DNA from: Cupriavidus sp. WKF15
GTDB lineage: Bacteria; Pseudomonadota; Gammaproteobacteria; Burkholderiales; Burkholderiaceae
Assembly (NCBI RefSeq): GCF_029278605.1
Contig: NZ_CP119574.1
Span: 744,001 to 808,000 of the forward strand
DNA: 64,000 nucleotides
Reading direction: 5' to 3'
Every line of letters starts with the position of its first letter. Positions within the stretch are counted from its first letter, which is position 1. Position numbers and translations under genes: made by a program. The notes beneath the pieces are model-generated. The model was not told the origin of the DNA and searched no databases. It saw only the letters and a program-made list of their open reading frames with translations. Of this stretch, positions 40,678 to 49,631 are shown piece after piece.

Positions 40678-40918
40678 TCCGCGGCCGGCACGTGGGCCGG
40701 CGCGGCACGAGGCTTCCCGCAGGGATTCCCTAGCCCCGGCAGGCGCAAGACCTGCGCGGGACGCTGCGTCCATGTTGCACAGGTAGGCAACTGCGAGACC
40801 GCGCCAAAACCAATGGGATGGACGCCCCACTCGAACGGCATCGGTGTGCCAAAGTGGAGTTGCATACCACGTAACCGTCAGCGGAACCCGTTTGGCGAGC
40901 GACGGTAAGCGGTTGGAG

Positions 40919-41419
40919 CTACAGATCGACGACCTTGCGCAGTAGCGCGAAGGAGACGCGCCACTGGCCTTCATTCGGGTCGCATTCGATGGAGGCGGTC
41001 TTCTGGTTGACGCGCACGATGGTGCCGATGCGCTCGCGCAGGTGCTGGTCAGTGAAGCTGACGGTGTCGCCGACCCGGAAGTCCGCACGCTGCGCCCGGG
41101 GCGGTGGTGGCGGTGAAGCGTGCGGCGGTTGCTGCGCAACAGTAGTGGGCTCGGCGAGCACGGCGGCGTAGGGCAGGATCCAGTGGCGGCCACTGCTGGT
41201 GTCCTGGACCACGGCCTGGGTCTGACGCAGCTCGAGGATGCGCCCATGGCGCACCGGCTGGGTGAGATCGTCGGCGACGTAGCCCACAGCCATACCGATA
41301 TGCAGGTGCCTGCGAACCTCGAGGATACGCTTGGGGTCGTTGATCATCCGCCCGACGGTCAGATACAGGCGGTACAGGTCGGCACTTGGGGCCAGGCGCA
41401 GGGCGTCAAGGATATCCAT
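40919..41419 (-). CDS. Unrecognised protein with C-terminal SH3/KOW-like domain
   Basis: The 166-residue protein has a helical N-terminus, a middle beta unit (GRILELRQTQAVVQDTSSGRHW), a Pro/Gln linker (about 95-108) and a C-terminal beta unit (FRVGDTVSFTDQHLRERIGTIVRVNQKTASIECD) of KOW/SH3-like character. It starts 17 bases after the stop of the IS66 transposase remnant on the same strand, so it may be an IS66-borne passenger. The function is unknown. Confidence 0.6.
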   Translation of the reverse strand: MDILDALRLAPSADLYRLYLTVGRMINDPKRILEVRRHLHIGMAVGYVADDLTQPVRHGRILELRQTQAVVQDTSSGRHWILPYAAVLAEPTTVAQQPPHASPPPPPRAQRADFRVGDTVSFTDQHLRERIGTIVRVNQKTASIECDPNEGQWRVSFALLRKVVDL

Positions 41420-41436
41420 GACGCGCAGTGTAGCGG

Positions 41437-41645
41437 TTAGCGCGCCAGCGGCAGCAGTTCGTGGACCTGGCTGATCGGGTGGGCCGGCAGGCGCTCCAGC
41501 GTGTCCTTGAGCCAGCCATAGGGCTCGATGCCGTTCAAGCGACAGGTGCCCAGCAACGAATACATCGTGGCTGCGGCGCGCCCGCCGCGCGGTGAGCCCG
41601 CGAACATCCAGCTCGCCCTGCCAAGGGCAAATCTACCTTCCAGTC
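41437..41645 (-). pseudogene. IS66-family transposase (TnpC) C-terminal fragment
   Basis: Without a start codon of its own, the minus strand encodes MFAGSPRGGRAAATMYSLLG and GIEPYGWLKDTLERLPAHP, ending in TAA at 41437. This is the conserved end of IS66 TnpC (WLFAGS.GG...). The upstream part is replaced by an IS30 fragment. Confidence 0.8.
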
Positions 41646-41646
41646 A

Positions 41647-41977
41647 TCATCGATTGAGCGCTTGGCAAACTGGGGGCGTCCATGTAGGAGGCTGACGACC
41701 GGACCTCTGCTGAGAGCCATTGACCCATTTACGGTCACGGCGATGCGGTTTGTTTCTCCCTTTGAACGGCGCTTGCCGAGGCCCAGAAATCTCACGGCCA
41801 TTAGCGTCTCCAACCTTGCCCTCCAAACGGTCTTGCACGTAGTGGCGCACCCGTGCGTTAGCCACCAGTGTCGACGGTTTGCATCTGGCGCGATTCTTCC
41901 CAGCGCAGCCATGCGCGCATGGCGAACTGCTGGGTGCAGCGCGCCAGTTCGAAGGTGGGGTCGTTCTGGTCTGGCAT
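41647..41977 (-). pseudogene. IS30-family transposase N-terminal fragment
   Basis: The ATG at 41977 follows AGGAG and encodes PDQNDPTFELARCTQQFAMR. In another frame come VANARVRHYVQDRLEGKVGD, GREISGPRQAPFKGRNKPHR and RKWVNGS, which matches the N-terminal third of a proteobacterial IS30-type transposase. Frameshifts and truncation make it inactive. Confidence 0.55.
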
Positions 41978-42125
41978 GGTGGGACTCCTGTAGACAATCG
42001 GGGCGGCCTGCCACGGGGGCGCAGGCCAAAACAAGTCTAGGGGGGCCAGCCTGGCGGGTATTGACGTATTGGAGGTGACCCGCTTTTTCGGACAGTGCCT
42101 ATCTTGAGTAAGCAGGAGGTGCACC

Positions 42126-42440
42126 ATGCCGAAAACGCGCCCACCGTACAGTGCGGTCTTCCGTCAGCAAATGGTTGACTTGGTCCATGCAGGTCGCCGT
42201 CCGGAGGATCTGGCCAAGGAGTTCGAACCCACGGCCCAGACGATCTACAACTGGGTTGCCCAAGCGGATCGCGATGCCGGCGTTCGTCAGGACGGCCTGA
42301 CCACGGCGGAGCGCCAGGAACTCACGCGGCTGCGCCGTGAGAACCGGCAACTCAAAATGGAGAGGGAGATACTTGCAAAAGCCGCGGCCTGGTTTGCCCG
42401 GGAGACCGACACGCTGCCCGACAAGGGTTCGAGTTCATGA
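42126..42440 (+). CDS. IS3-family OrfA (copy 1)
   Basis: The 104-residue protein has a helix-turn-helix (PEDLAKEFEPTAQTIYNWVAQ) and a C-terminal leucine-zipper-like helix (LTRLRRENRQLKMEREILAK), as in IS3 OrfA proteins that bind the IS ends. Its TGA overlaps the start of orfB as ATGA. AGGAGG lies 6 bases before the ATG. Confidence 0.95.
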   Translation: MPKTRPPYSAVFRQQMVDLVHAGRRPEDLAKEFEPTAQTIYNWVAQADRDAGVRQDGLTTAERQELTRLRRENRQLKMEREILAKAAAWFARETDTLPDKGSSS

Positions 42441-43342
42441 AGGCAAATCAGGACCGCTTTCCGCTGTCCACCATGGCGCGGCTGCTTAAGGTCTCGCGCA
42501 GCGGCTTCCATGCATGGATGGAACGACGTCCGAGCGCTCATGCCGTGAGTGACAAGCTGTTGCTCGCGCAAATCCGTGAGATTCACGCCCGCTCGCGCGG
42601 TACCTATGGGATGCCACGTGTGCATGCCATGCTGCTGCGCCAAGGTATCCACGTCGGGCGCAAGCGCGTGGCGCGTCTGATGCGTGAGGCCGGCCTGCGC
42701 GGGGCTTGCCGGCCGCGCTTCATTTGCACCACCCACCGTGCGCCAGCGGGCAGACCCGCGCCCGATCTGGTGCAGCGACACTTCTCTGCCGATGCGCCAA
42801 ATCAGCTGTGGGTCGCCGATGCGACATACATTCCGACCGTTGCCGGCTTTTACTATCTGGCTGTCGTGTTGGACGTGTACAGCCGGCGCATCGTAGGTTG
42901 GGCCATGGGTAGTCATCTGCGCACCGCACTGATGCTGCAAGCGCTGGACATGGCGCTGGCGCAGCGACATCCCAGCGCAGTGATTCACCATTCGGACCAG
43001 GGCTGCCAATACACGTCTGTTGCCTTCGGGCGACGTTGCCGCGAGGCCGGCGTTCAGCCTTCGATGGGCTCGGTGGGCGATGCCTACGACAACGCCATGT
43101 GCGAGTCCTTCTTCGCAACGCTCGAATGCGAGCTGCTGATGCGTTCGCGCTTCGCCACGCACGACGACGCCCGTCAGGCATTGTTCACCTGGATCGAGGG
43201 TTGGTACAACTCGCATCGCCTGCACAGCGCACTGGGATATCGGTCTCCGCAGGAGTTTGAAAAGCTTCCCGTCAATGGCATGAATCCGGCGCTACACCGG
43301 GCATACACTGCCCCATCACAAGGAGAAAACCCATCGACATAA
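42437..43342 (+). CDS. IS3-family OrfB transposase (copy 1)
   Basis: This is a DDE integrase of 301 residues with an N-terminal HTH_21 region (HARSRGTYGMPRVHA), then the catalytic triad: Asp in LWVADATYI, Asp in HHSDQGCQYTS and Glu in NAMCESFFATLECE. The frame is intact, so the element may be active. Translation probably starts by coupling to orfA rather than by the -1 frameshift usual in the family, because no strong slippery run is seen. Confidence 0.95.
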   Translation: MKANQDRFPLSTMARLLKVSRSGFHAWMERRPSAHAVSDKLLLAQIREIHARSRGTYGMPRVHAMLLRQGIHVGRKRVARLMREAGLRGACRPRFICTTHRAPAGRPAPDLVQRHFSADAPNQLWVADATYIPTVAGFYYLAVVLDVYSRRIVGWAMGSHLRTALMLQALDMALAQRHPSAVIHHSDQGCQYTSVAFGRRCREAGVQPSMGSVGDAYDNAMCESFFATLECELLMRSRFATHDDARQALFTWIEGWYNSHRLHSALGYRSPQEFEKLPVNGMNPALHRAYTAPSQGENPST

Positions 43343-43386
43343 AATTCCAATGCGAATCTGTCCGATGAAACGGGGCAACCCCATAT

Positions 43387-43747
43387 CGCAAGCAGGGCGC
43401 AACGCGTCGGGCGGTACGGCATGGTCAAGTCGCGCCTGCGCGAGACGGCCAGCGAAACCAGGCCGATCAGGAGGCCGACGCTGAAGATGTGCTGCGCACA
43501 AGGCTGCGCTCGCAATGTCGGTGGATGGATTCAAACGTCAAGCCGAGAAGTATCAAGAGGAGATAACCGCGGAAGTCTTCTTGGAAATACGCACCAATCC
43601 AGCCAATGGCCGTGCTGTCGAACCGGCAGTCAGCCAGCCGTGGCTAGGATCCACCAAATTTGACATAACACCCGATCAAAGAAACATTCTTTGCCGTGAT
43701 GTCAGAGGCGGAAGGTACCCGAGCGGCTGGCCGGCGCCGTCCCTGTC
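43387..43747. other. Debris next to IS copy 1
   Basis: On the minus strand a hydrophobic piece (HIFSVGLLIGLVSLAVSRRR) is cut off by the IS. The plus-strand frame from 43515 has no recognisable domain. No gene is called. Confidence 0.35.
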
Positions 43748-43990
43748 TCAGTCGTCCGCCGACGCGCCCGCGCCGGAAAGGGGAGCAAAGTCGAAATGGG
43801 CAGCGGCATATATGGCATTGCACGCCCAGACTTCGTCCCCGTGCTTATCGAAGATGACCCATTTGCCGTTGCTGACGCAGTGCGCGCCTGGGAAAACCTC
43901 GTCATAGCCGTTCTCACCGTCCAGCGGGAAGGGCGCGTGGGGCGTGGCCCAGTAGTGGCCGCTTCGTAGAGGTGCGATTGTCTTTGGCAT
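43748..43990 (-). CDS. 80-residue hypothetical protein
   Basis: The frame starts at an ATG (43990) with only a weak GACGAG upstream. The product is aromatic and acidic, with HYWATPHAPFPLDGENG, ASNGKWVIFDKHGDEVW-like VSNGKWVIFDKHGDEVWACN and a beta-hairpin look. The composition is protein-like, but no family was recognised. Confidence 0.45.
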   Translation of the reverse strand: MPKTIAPLRSGHYWATPHAPFPLDGENGYDEVFPGAHCVSNGKWVIFDKHGDEVWACNAIYAAAHFDFAPLSGAGASADD

Positions 43991-44053
43991 GCTCGTCAGG
44001 CCCGGTGCGGGGCTACACAAGGCGCAGTTCCGACCCTGCTATGACGTAACGGA

Positions 44054-44469
44054 GGCGGTGTCAATCCCGCAACGGCGTAGCATCGTTTTGTGGCAGCTTC
44101 GTGTAATCTCGCCACGCATTACCTCCTGCTGGCCGTTGCAATTTCCATGGCACGATACCTTCAATTTGTGGCGCGGGCCTGCTGCGTCGGTGCCATCATT
44201 GTGATCGTCGCCATCGTCTCCCGGCAAGTCTATCTTCGTAGCGCCGTGGAAGCCGGCACAGCCGGCGGGGATGAGGAGCCCGCGGCTAAGATGTTGATCA
44301 GTTGCGAGACGGTGCACAACCGCCTTCACAACCGGCACAGTTCCCCGGACACGGCGGATGCTGACGAGCCACCACGAGCTCGTTGCAGGGAGTCTTGAAG
44401 CCAGTGCTCTCGCATTCCACCACTGCCCTTCAACGCCAGGGAAAACCACCGCGGCCGCGGGGGGCATTG
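44054..44469. other. Non-coding or decayed stretch
   Basis: A plus-strand frame with one hydrophobic segment (44144-44398: FVARACCVGAIIVIVAIV) is possible but has no RBS. Otherwise no gene is seen. Confidence 0.3.
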
Positions 44470-44741
44470 TCACTGAGCTGTGTCGTCCCGCTTCGTGGGC
44501 ACCACCCGTTCGTTCAGGCCCAACCGGTAGAGTGTTGCACCCACTTGCGTCAACAAGGCCCGTTCTTTCCCCGCGATCGTAGAATCGGCCAACAGCACGT
44601 AAAAGGCGTCGGCCAAAGCTTTCGCTCAAGCGCATCAACGGACGGTTTGTCCCACTCGTGTAGTAGAAGTGCGGGGTCGAGGTAGTCGATCTGTTGGGAC
44701 ACAGGCGCAGTCTGCGCGGCGATAGGACGCGCTGGTTCCAA
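44470..44741 (-). pseudogene. Frameshifted small gene, also present in part at 57729-57850
   Basis: The minus strand encodes QQIDYLDPALLLHEWDKPSV and DALERKLWPTPF, then after a frame change near 44605 VLLADSTIAGKERALLTQVG and ATLYRLGLNERVV up to a TGA at 44470. The second half is closely repeated at 57729-57850, and in both places the bases just downstream keep the end of the Gly/His-rich lipoprotein gene. Family unknown. Confidence 0.5.
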
Positions 44742-45128
44742 CCCGACGCGCTGAGCTCGGCGCAGCAGGCGTTCGCCGATCGCATCGAAGCGCTACGAAA
44801 TGCGCTCAACCGCGACCTGTTTCTCGGCCTGATCGGCAGCGAATCACACTACGCGGTATATCGGCCAGGCGCCGCATATGCACGCCACCTCGACTGCCTG
44901 CGTAACAACGTCAGCCGCGTGATTTCCGCTGTGTTCTACCTCAACGAAGCCTGGCAGGACGCCGAGGGCGGTGCACTGCGGCTCTACCTTGCCGATCACG
45001 CATATCACGACGTCTTTCCGCACGCCGGAACGCTGCTGCTGTTTCTCTCGGCACAGTTTGAACACGAGGTGCTGCCCGCCACGCGCGATCGTATGAGCGT
45101 TGCATGCTGGATGAGGCAGCGGGTGTAA
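44694..45128 (+). pseudogene. 2OG-Fe(II) oxygenase, N-terminally truncated
   Basis: The frame encodes the catalytic part of a prolyl-4-hydroxylase-like 2-oxoglutarate/Fe(II) oxygenase: HYAVYRPGAAYARHLD (iron ligands His and Asp), NNVSRVISAVFYLN, LLLFLSAQFEHEVLP (third His ligand) and RDRMSVACWMR (2OG-binding Arg). The usual N-terminal 60 or so residues are missing, and the upstream bases overlap an opposite-strand remnant. All metal ligands remain, but a natural start is not visible. Confidence 0.6.
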
Positions 45129-45239
45129 CCCGAGGCGAGTGCGCAGCTACGATTAACGATCCATCATCACGCCCTGGCGGATCAGGTTGACGATAAGTTG
45201 TCGGATTTCGTTAGTGTCCCTATCAGCACGGTGCCGATG

Positions 45240-45418
45240 GCATATGTGCGAAGCCAACGCAGCTCGCGCTGCCTCACATCAAGGAAAAACGGCGGAAACG
45301 GGTCCTGGTTCCGTTCTCGCCAACCTTCCCAGGCTTCTATCTCTACTATCCAAGCCGGCGCAACCAGTCGACCAAGCTCAAAGCGCTGGTGGAGTACGTC
45401 AGTGGTCGACGCTCTTGA
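45240..45418 (+). pseudogene. LysR-type regulator C-terminal fragment
   Basis: A plus-strand frame ends in VLVPFSPTFPGFYLYYPSRR and LKALVEYVSGRRS with a stop at 45416-45418. This is the usual end of a LysR effector domain (...FYLYYPSRR...L.ALIDFL). No DNA-binding domain remains. Confidence 0.5.
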
Positions 45419-45587
45419 TGCGACGGATTTCGTCACCAACTGCTCGAGGTTGCAAGCGTGCGCGCCTGATCTCTCCTGGCACAAGCTCGGACAGATGTGC
45501 GCTTCCCGTCGTGGGACCGCGACTGATTGCGGAAACACAATTATCTGCGCGAGACTGGCCGTACAGAGCAAGCAGCCGGGGATGATC

Positions 45588-45812
45588 ATGACTTCTCGAA
45601 ATATCCACGTCATGCCGGATCACGATCGAGGCTGGGCTGTAACCGTGGAAGGCCCGAACGGAGCCACCGTCCTGTACCCAACGGAAGCCGAGGCAATCGC
45701 TGCTGGTACGGACGCGGCGAAGCAGGACGGGGTCGAGCTCTTCATCCATGACCGTGATGGCCGGATCCGTGAGCGCAATTCCTTCGATCCTGTGAAGCAT
45801 TGCCATTCATGA
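45588..45812 (+). CDS. DUF2188 domain protein
   Basis: The 74-residue protein has the DUF2188 layout: NIHVMPDHDRGWAVTVEG, a Thr/Tyr strand (ATVLYPTEAEAIAAGTDAAK) and VELFIHDRDGRIRERNSFD. The family is small, alpha/beta and of unknown function. An ATG two codons upstream (45582) is also possible. Confidence 0.75.
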   Translation: MTSRNIHVMPDHDRGWAVTVEGPNGATVLYPTEAEAIAAGTDAAKQDGVELFIHDRDGRIRERNSFDPVKHCHS

Positions 45813-46022
45813 CGACGCAGATCCTCTGGGTGAGCCGCGCCGCCTCCATGGCGCAGCCTTGTCCACTAGCAGGATCGGCCGATGCCTCGCCCGCGTCCGC
45901 GCTGGGGCGCGAGCGCCGCGAGGCGGAAGGGTCCAGTCGCGATGCTAGGAACAGGGACCCTCCCGCCTGCAGCCATACGAAGATATGGGTTGGACGAAAT
46001 AGTTCCCTTTGCCGAAGACTAA

Positions 46023-47213
46023 GGATGCTCTGCACAATTAGCCGGCGGATGTGCTTGCAATGAATCGTCGAGCCAGCGAGCATGTAGCGCATGAAGCAAA
46101 CTGACCTTGGACTGAACTTGTCGACCAAGCGCACCCGCAAGCGCGAATTTCTGGACGAGATGAACCGCGTGGTGCCGTGGGCCGATCTGGTGATGCTGAT
46201 CGCTCCGTACGCCCCGGAGGGCAAGCGCGGCCGTCCCCCGTTCGCGGTCGAGGCAATGCTGCGCATCCACTTTCTTCAACAATGGTTCGGCCTGTCGGAC
46301 CCGGCGATGGAAGAAGCGCTGCACGACGTGCCGCTGTATCGGGAGTTCGCCGGGCTGGACAACTGGACGGTGAGGCTGCCCGACGAGAGCACCATCCTGC
46401 GGTTCCGTCACCTGCTGGAGAGGCACAAGCTGGCCGCTCAGATTCTCGCGCTGGTAAACGACATCCTTCGCGACAAGGGATTGATGCTGCGCGCGGGCAC
46501 GGTGGTGGACGCGACGCTGATCAGCGCACCGAGTTCGACCAAGAATGCGTCGGGCGAACGCGACCCGGAGATGCACCAGAGTAAGAAAGGAAACCAGTGG
46601 TATTTCGGCATGAAAGCGCACATTGGCGTGGACGCCGAAAGCGGGCTGGTGCACACGGTGCGGGGCACGGCTGGCAACATCAACGACGTGGTTGAGGCCA
46701 ACAGCCTGCTGCATGGCGAGGAAACCGACGCGTTTGGCGATGCGGGTTATCAGGGCGTGGAGAAGCGTCCTGACGCGCGGGCGGACGTGAACTGGCACGT
46801 GGCGATGAAGCCAGGCAAACGTCGCGTTCTGGACCAAAGCAAACCGCTTGGCGCGCTCGTCGATCAAGTCGAGCGAATCAAGGCGGGCATCCGGGCCAAG
46901 GTCGAGCATCCGTTCCGGGTCATCAAGCGGCAGTTCGGCTACACCAAGGTCCGCTATCGAGGGCTGAGGAAGAACACCGCGCAAGTCATGACCTTGTTCG
47001 CGCTGTCCAACTTGTGGATGGCGCGCGGCAAACTGCTGGCTGCTGAGGCATGAGCGCGTTTCAGGCTCATGCCGATGCCTCGCGCGTAGCCCGCGAGTGC
47101 TGCTCCGCGCGTGCCAGACAGCTTCGCCCCGGGCTGACAGGTTGGCGTCGTGGCGCATTCAGCTTCCTGTTAAACGGCCAAGCACACTCGATTCGCGTTT
47201 GTGCAGAGCATCC
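46023..47213 (+). mobile_element. IS5-family insertion sequence (1191 bp)
   Basis: Terminal inverted repeats GGATGCTCTGCACAA (46023) and its complement ending at 47213 enclose one transposase gene. A 4-bp target duplication CTAA lies on both sides (46019-46022 and 47214-47217), as expected for IS5 (YTAR). The element is complete. Confidence 0.93.
46091..47053 (+). CDS. IS5-family transposase
   Basis: The 320-residue DDE transposase has the DUF772 N-domain (RKREFLDEMNRVVPWADL, GKRGRPPFAVEAMLRIHFLQ), first Asp in GTVVDATLISAP, second Asp in DAFGDAGYQGV and Glu in ...AKVEHPFRVIKRQFGY. It ends ALSNLWMARGKL. The frame is intact. The fragment at 39223-39315 belongs to the same broad family but is not this element. 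Confidence 0.95.
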   Translation: MKQTDLGLNLSTKRTRKREFLDEMNRVVPWADLVMLIAPYAPEGKRGRPPFAVEAMLRIHFLQQWFGLSDPAMEEALHDVPLYREFAGLDNWTVRLPDESTILRFRHLLERHKLAAQILALVNDILRDKGLMLRAGTVVDATLISAPSSTKNASGERDPEMHQSKKGNQWYFGMKAHIGVDAESGLVHTVRGTAGNINDVVEANSLLHGEETDAFGDAGYQGVEKRPDARADVNWHVAMKPGKRRVLDQSKPLGALVDQVERIKAGIRAKVEHPFRVIKRQFGYTKVRYRGLRKNTAQVMTLFALSNLWMARGKLLAAEA

Positions 47214-47267
47214 CTAAGCGCGTATGCTTGGGTTGCCAACCGGCAATCAATGCAGCAGGAGTTTCTC

Positions 47268-47405
47268 ATGGCAAAAAGCCAACTACGCGGCAACCGTGAA
47301 GCGAAAAAGCCGAAGCAACCCAAGAAGCCTTCCGTACCGGCAACCCCGTTCAGCACGGATCAGTCGCGGGTTCGGAACGACGGTCTCGACAAGAGGAAGT
47401 CGTAA
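47268..47405 (+). CDS. 45-residue basic protein
   Basis: ATG lies 7 bases after CAGGAG. The product is Lys/Arg/Pro-rich (KSQLRGNREAKKPKQPKKPS) with a short polar tail. Very similar small proteins are common in Burkholderiales, with unknown function. Nucleic-acid binding is plausible from charge only. Confidence 0.65.
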   Translation: MAKSQLRGNREAKKPKQPKKPSVPATPFSTDQSRVRNDGLDKRKS

Positions 47406-47485
47406 GCCCCCCCGGCAAGGCGCAAAATTACCGCAGGGCGATACCTCTGCATTCAACGAATGCCGACCGATGAGGGAGGCACACC

Positions 47486-47803
47486 ATGATCCACCCTGAC
47501 ACAGGCCCTACTTTCCGAGGCCTGCCACTTACCGCCGAGCAAGACTCGGAGGTTCGCCACTATCGGAACAGAAAAACGAGGCTTGGCAAGCCATGGGATA
47601 CCCCGGAACTACGGGGGATGCTCGAAGACATGTTGCTGCCGCCGAAGGCCGAGGATGGTGATTGGGAGGATGTTCTTCTGGGGCCGTCGGCTGCCGCGGA
47701 ACGCGCGGCATCGTTCGTTGACGAGGCCATGGAACCGATTGCGGCATACGAGGATTGGAACGCCGCCATGGAAATCGAAGGGATGAAAGGCGAAGCGCGC
47801 TGA
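47486..47803 (+). CDS. 105-residue acidic protein, unrecognised
   Basis: ATG follows GAGGGAGG by 6 bases. The product is hydrophilic, with acidic helices (WDTPELRGMLEDMLLPPKAE and EAMEPIAAYEDWNAAMEIEG). No domain was recognised. It runs convergent with the transglutaminase gene, 6 bases away. Confidence 0.6.
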   Translation: MIHPDTGPTFRGLPLTAEQDSEVRHYRNRKTRLGKPWDTPELRGMLEDMLLPPKAEDGDWEDVLLGPSAAAERAASFVDEAMEPIAAYEDWNAAMEIEGMKGEAR

Positions 47804-47809
47804 TGCCGC

Positions 47810-48667
47810 TTACCAGGTGGAGATGGCGCTTGTCGTTGCGAGCGGCAGGCCAATCCCGGCAGCCGGGTCGGCCATTGGCTGGATTTCGATAAAGGGCCGC
47901 TTCGACTCGACCTTGCCGAATATGGCGGCAAACGGAATGTCGGCGGCATCGCGGCCGGTGCCGATGCGCAGCAGGCCGGTCGGAATGGATACCCCCGAGG
48001 GGTCGAGCAGGTACCATCCGCCCGACAGGAACACTTCGACCACCGCGTGAAAGTCCGGCGCGCCCATGGCAGGGTCCGCGCCATAGTCCACGCTGCTGGA
48101 CATACGGGCGGGAATACTCAGGGCGCGGCAGATCGCGATCATCAGGTGGGAAAAATCCCGGCAAACGCCGGTACGCTCGACAATCGTATCGATCGCCGAG
48201 GTGCACTCATTGGTGGATCGCGAAAGAAAGCGCACATGGTTGCGCACCCACTCCCGAATCGCATACACGCGCGAATAGCCGGGGCGCATGCCGCCAAACT
48301 CGCGCATGGCGAACTCCATCATGCGGTCGGATTCGCAATACCGGCTCGGCGCTAGGTACGAAAGGACATCGAAGGGGAGTTCGGCGACGGGTACCTCCGT
48401 GAGTGACATACCATCGTCCAGGCGATGATCGATGTCCACCACAGCTTCATAGCGGATGGCCAGCGGGCCCTTGTTCGCACGTATCCTGAGCAGGCGGTTG
48501 CATAGTGGATCCGTGTGGCGAGCGGCGTCAACCGGTGGCGTGAGCGTCAGACGCTCGGAGACAACGGACTGTCTTGCGGTCTTCGCAGCTTCGACAATCA
48601 ACAGAAAGTCTCCTGTGGGATCCAGGATCTCATAGGACAGGTTCACCGAGTACCGAAGGCGGTTCAT
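47810..48667 (-). CDS. Transglutaminase-like cysteine peptidase family protein
   Basis: The 285-residue protein has an N-terminal beta-sandwich (YSVNLSYEILDPTGDFLLIV...) and a transglutaminase core: catalytic Cys in RTGVCRDFSHLMIAICRAL, His in GAPDFHAVVEVFL and Asp in WYLLDPSG. The N-terminal part matches the usual bacterial Bact_transglu_N-like domain. The start at 48667 follows AAGGTCA. The substrate is unknown; such proteins often act on proteins or peptides in the cytoplasm. Confidence 0.88.
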   Translation of the reverse strand: MNRLRYSVNLSYEILDPTGDFLLIVEAAKTARQSVVSERLTLTPPVDAARHTDPLCNRLLRIRANKGPLAIRYEAVVDIDHRLDDGMSLTEVPVAELPFDVLSYLAPSRYCESDRMMEFAMREFGGMRPGYSRVYAIREWVRNHVRFLSRSTNECTSAIDTIVERTGVCRDFSHLMIAICRALSIPARMSSSVDYGADPAMGAPDFHAVVEVFLSGGWYLLDPSGVSIPTGLLRIGTGRDAADIPFAAIFGKVESKRPFIEIQPMADPAAGIGLPLATTSAISTW

Positions 48668-49631
48668 TGCTGACCTTGTGTCGACATGGAGGCGGAGACG
48701 GTGTCGGCCGCGTGAACGGCTCTGACCATCCATTTCAGTGTAGCGCTAGAAGCGGGCGACCCGTCCGCGCTAGCGGGCACCGCAGGTGCTTGGCGCAGCG
48801 TCTGCCTGACCAATTTGTAAGCGGGTTAGGACGGTGTGCATCGCCCCCCTATACTGCTAGTTGCAGCGTTTCAGAAGCCAGGTGCTTCTGGTTCGCTTAT
48901 CACTCGTTTCCGGGCCTTCCCCCTCGATGACGTCTTAGGACTGGTGACTCCTGAAGTCACTCACGGGGATCCCTGGAAAATTCATGCAAGATGCCACGCG
49001 GCGACCGCCGTTCGCCCAGTCCCTCAGTAGTCAAGTCAGTCAGTCTTTCGCCGGGATCGATGCAACCGATGTCTGGCGAGGGAGACTCTTCTCCGCAAGA
49101 CCGATCGCAAAGTTGGCCTCCGCCTTTACTGCTGCTCTTCCGCGTTTCAGGCTGGCGGAGCCGTGCTCTCATCGTGATGACGATGCCGTAACGATTTCCA
49201 GAAATGCGATATGGGTGGAAATGATTACCCGCTGGCAATGGAAGATCGGTGCCCACGACGGTGACAATTTTTCAACACTGCCGTCACTATGCCAGCCTCA
49301 CAAGCGATGAAGGAAGATATCGTGCCGAAAGAATCTGCAGACACCACTTACCGGGACATACATGTCATACGCCTGCTACGCGACTGCCAGGTCGGCAGGC
49401 CGCCGAAGGGAAACACCCAGCGATTCGGCGTCATGCGATTGGCAGCGTCCAGATGGCGTCAGGCAATCACGCTGCTGATTGACTGGGATCGTGCTGTCAA
49501 CGAAGGATGGCCAGACCTGCGGTCACCGTCCTGCACCCGAACCAGGGCCATCAGGAGCATCGGTCGCAGTCATCAAGCAAGCATCCGCCGGCTCGCCGGA
49601 AATGGAAACTGAGATTGCGTGAGGTAACTTC
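48668..49631. other. Long stretch without a convincing gene
   Basis: Frames such as 49319-49612 on the plus strand have no RBS match or domain. A few phrases look coding, but frames are broken. Probably decayed sequence. Confidence 0.4.

Larger units (their letters stand above)
42070..43383 (+). mobile_element. IS3-family insertion sequence, copy 1 (1314 bp)
   Basis: The element is bounded by imperfect 26-bp inverted repeats, TGGAGGTGACCCGCTTTTTC... at the left and the reverse of TGGGGTTGCCCCGTTTCATC... at the right. It is flanked by the 3-bp target duplication TAT (42067-42069 and 43384-43386). It carries orfA and orfB. It appears identical to copy 2 at 54851-56164 in the same orientation. 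Confidence 0.95.

Noticed and set aside
42287..43225. Minus-strand frame of 312 codons, repeated at 55068-56006
   Set aside because: Antisense to the IS3 transposase; repeated only because the IS is repeated.
48984..49612. Plus-strand frames between the transglutaminase and the stress membrane protein
   Set aside because: No usable RBS, no domain and mixed composition; treated as decayed sequence.
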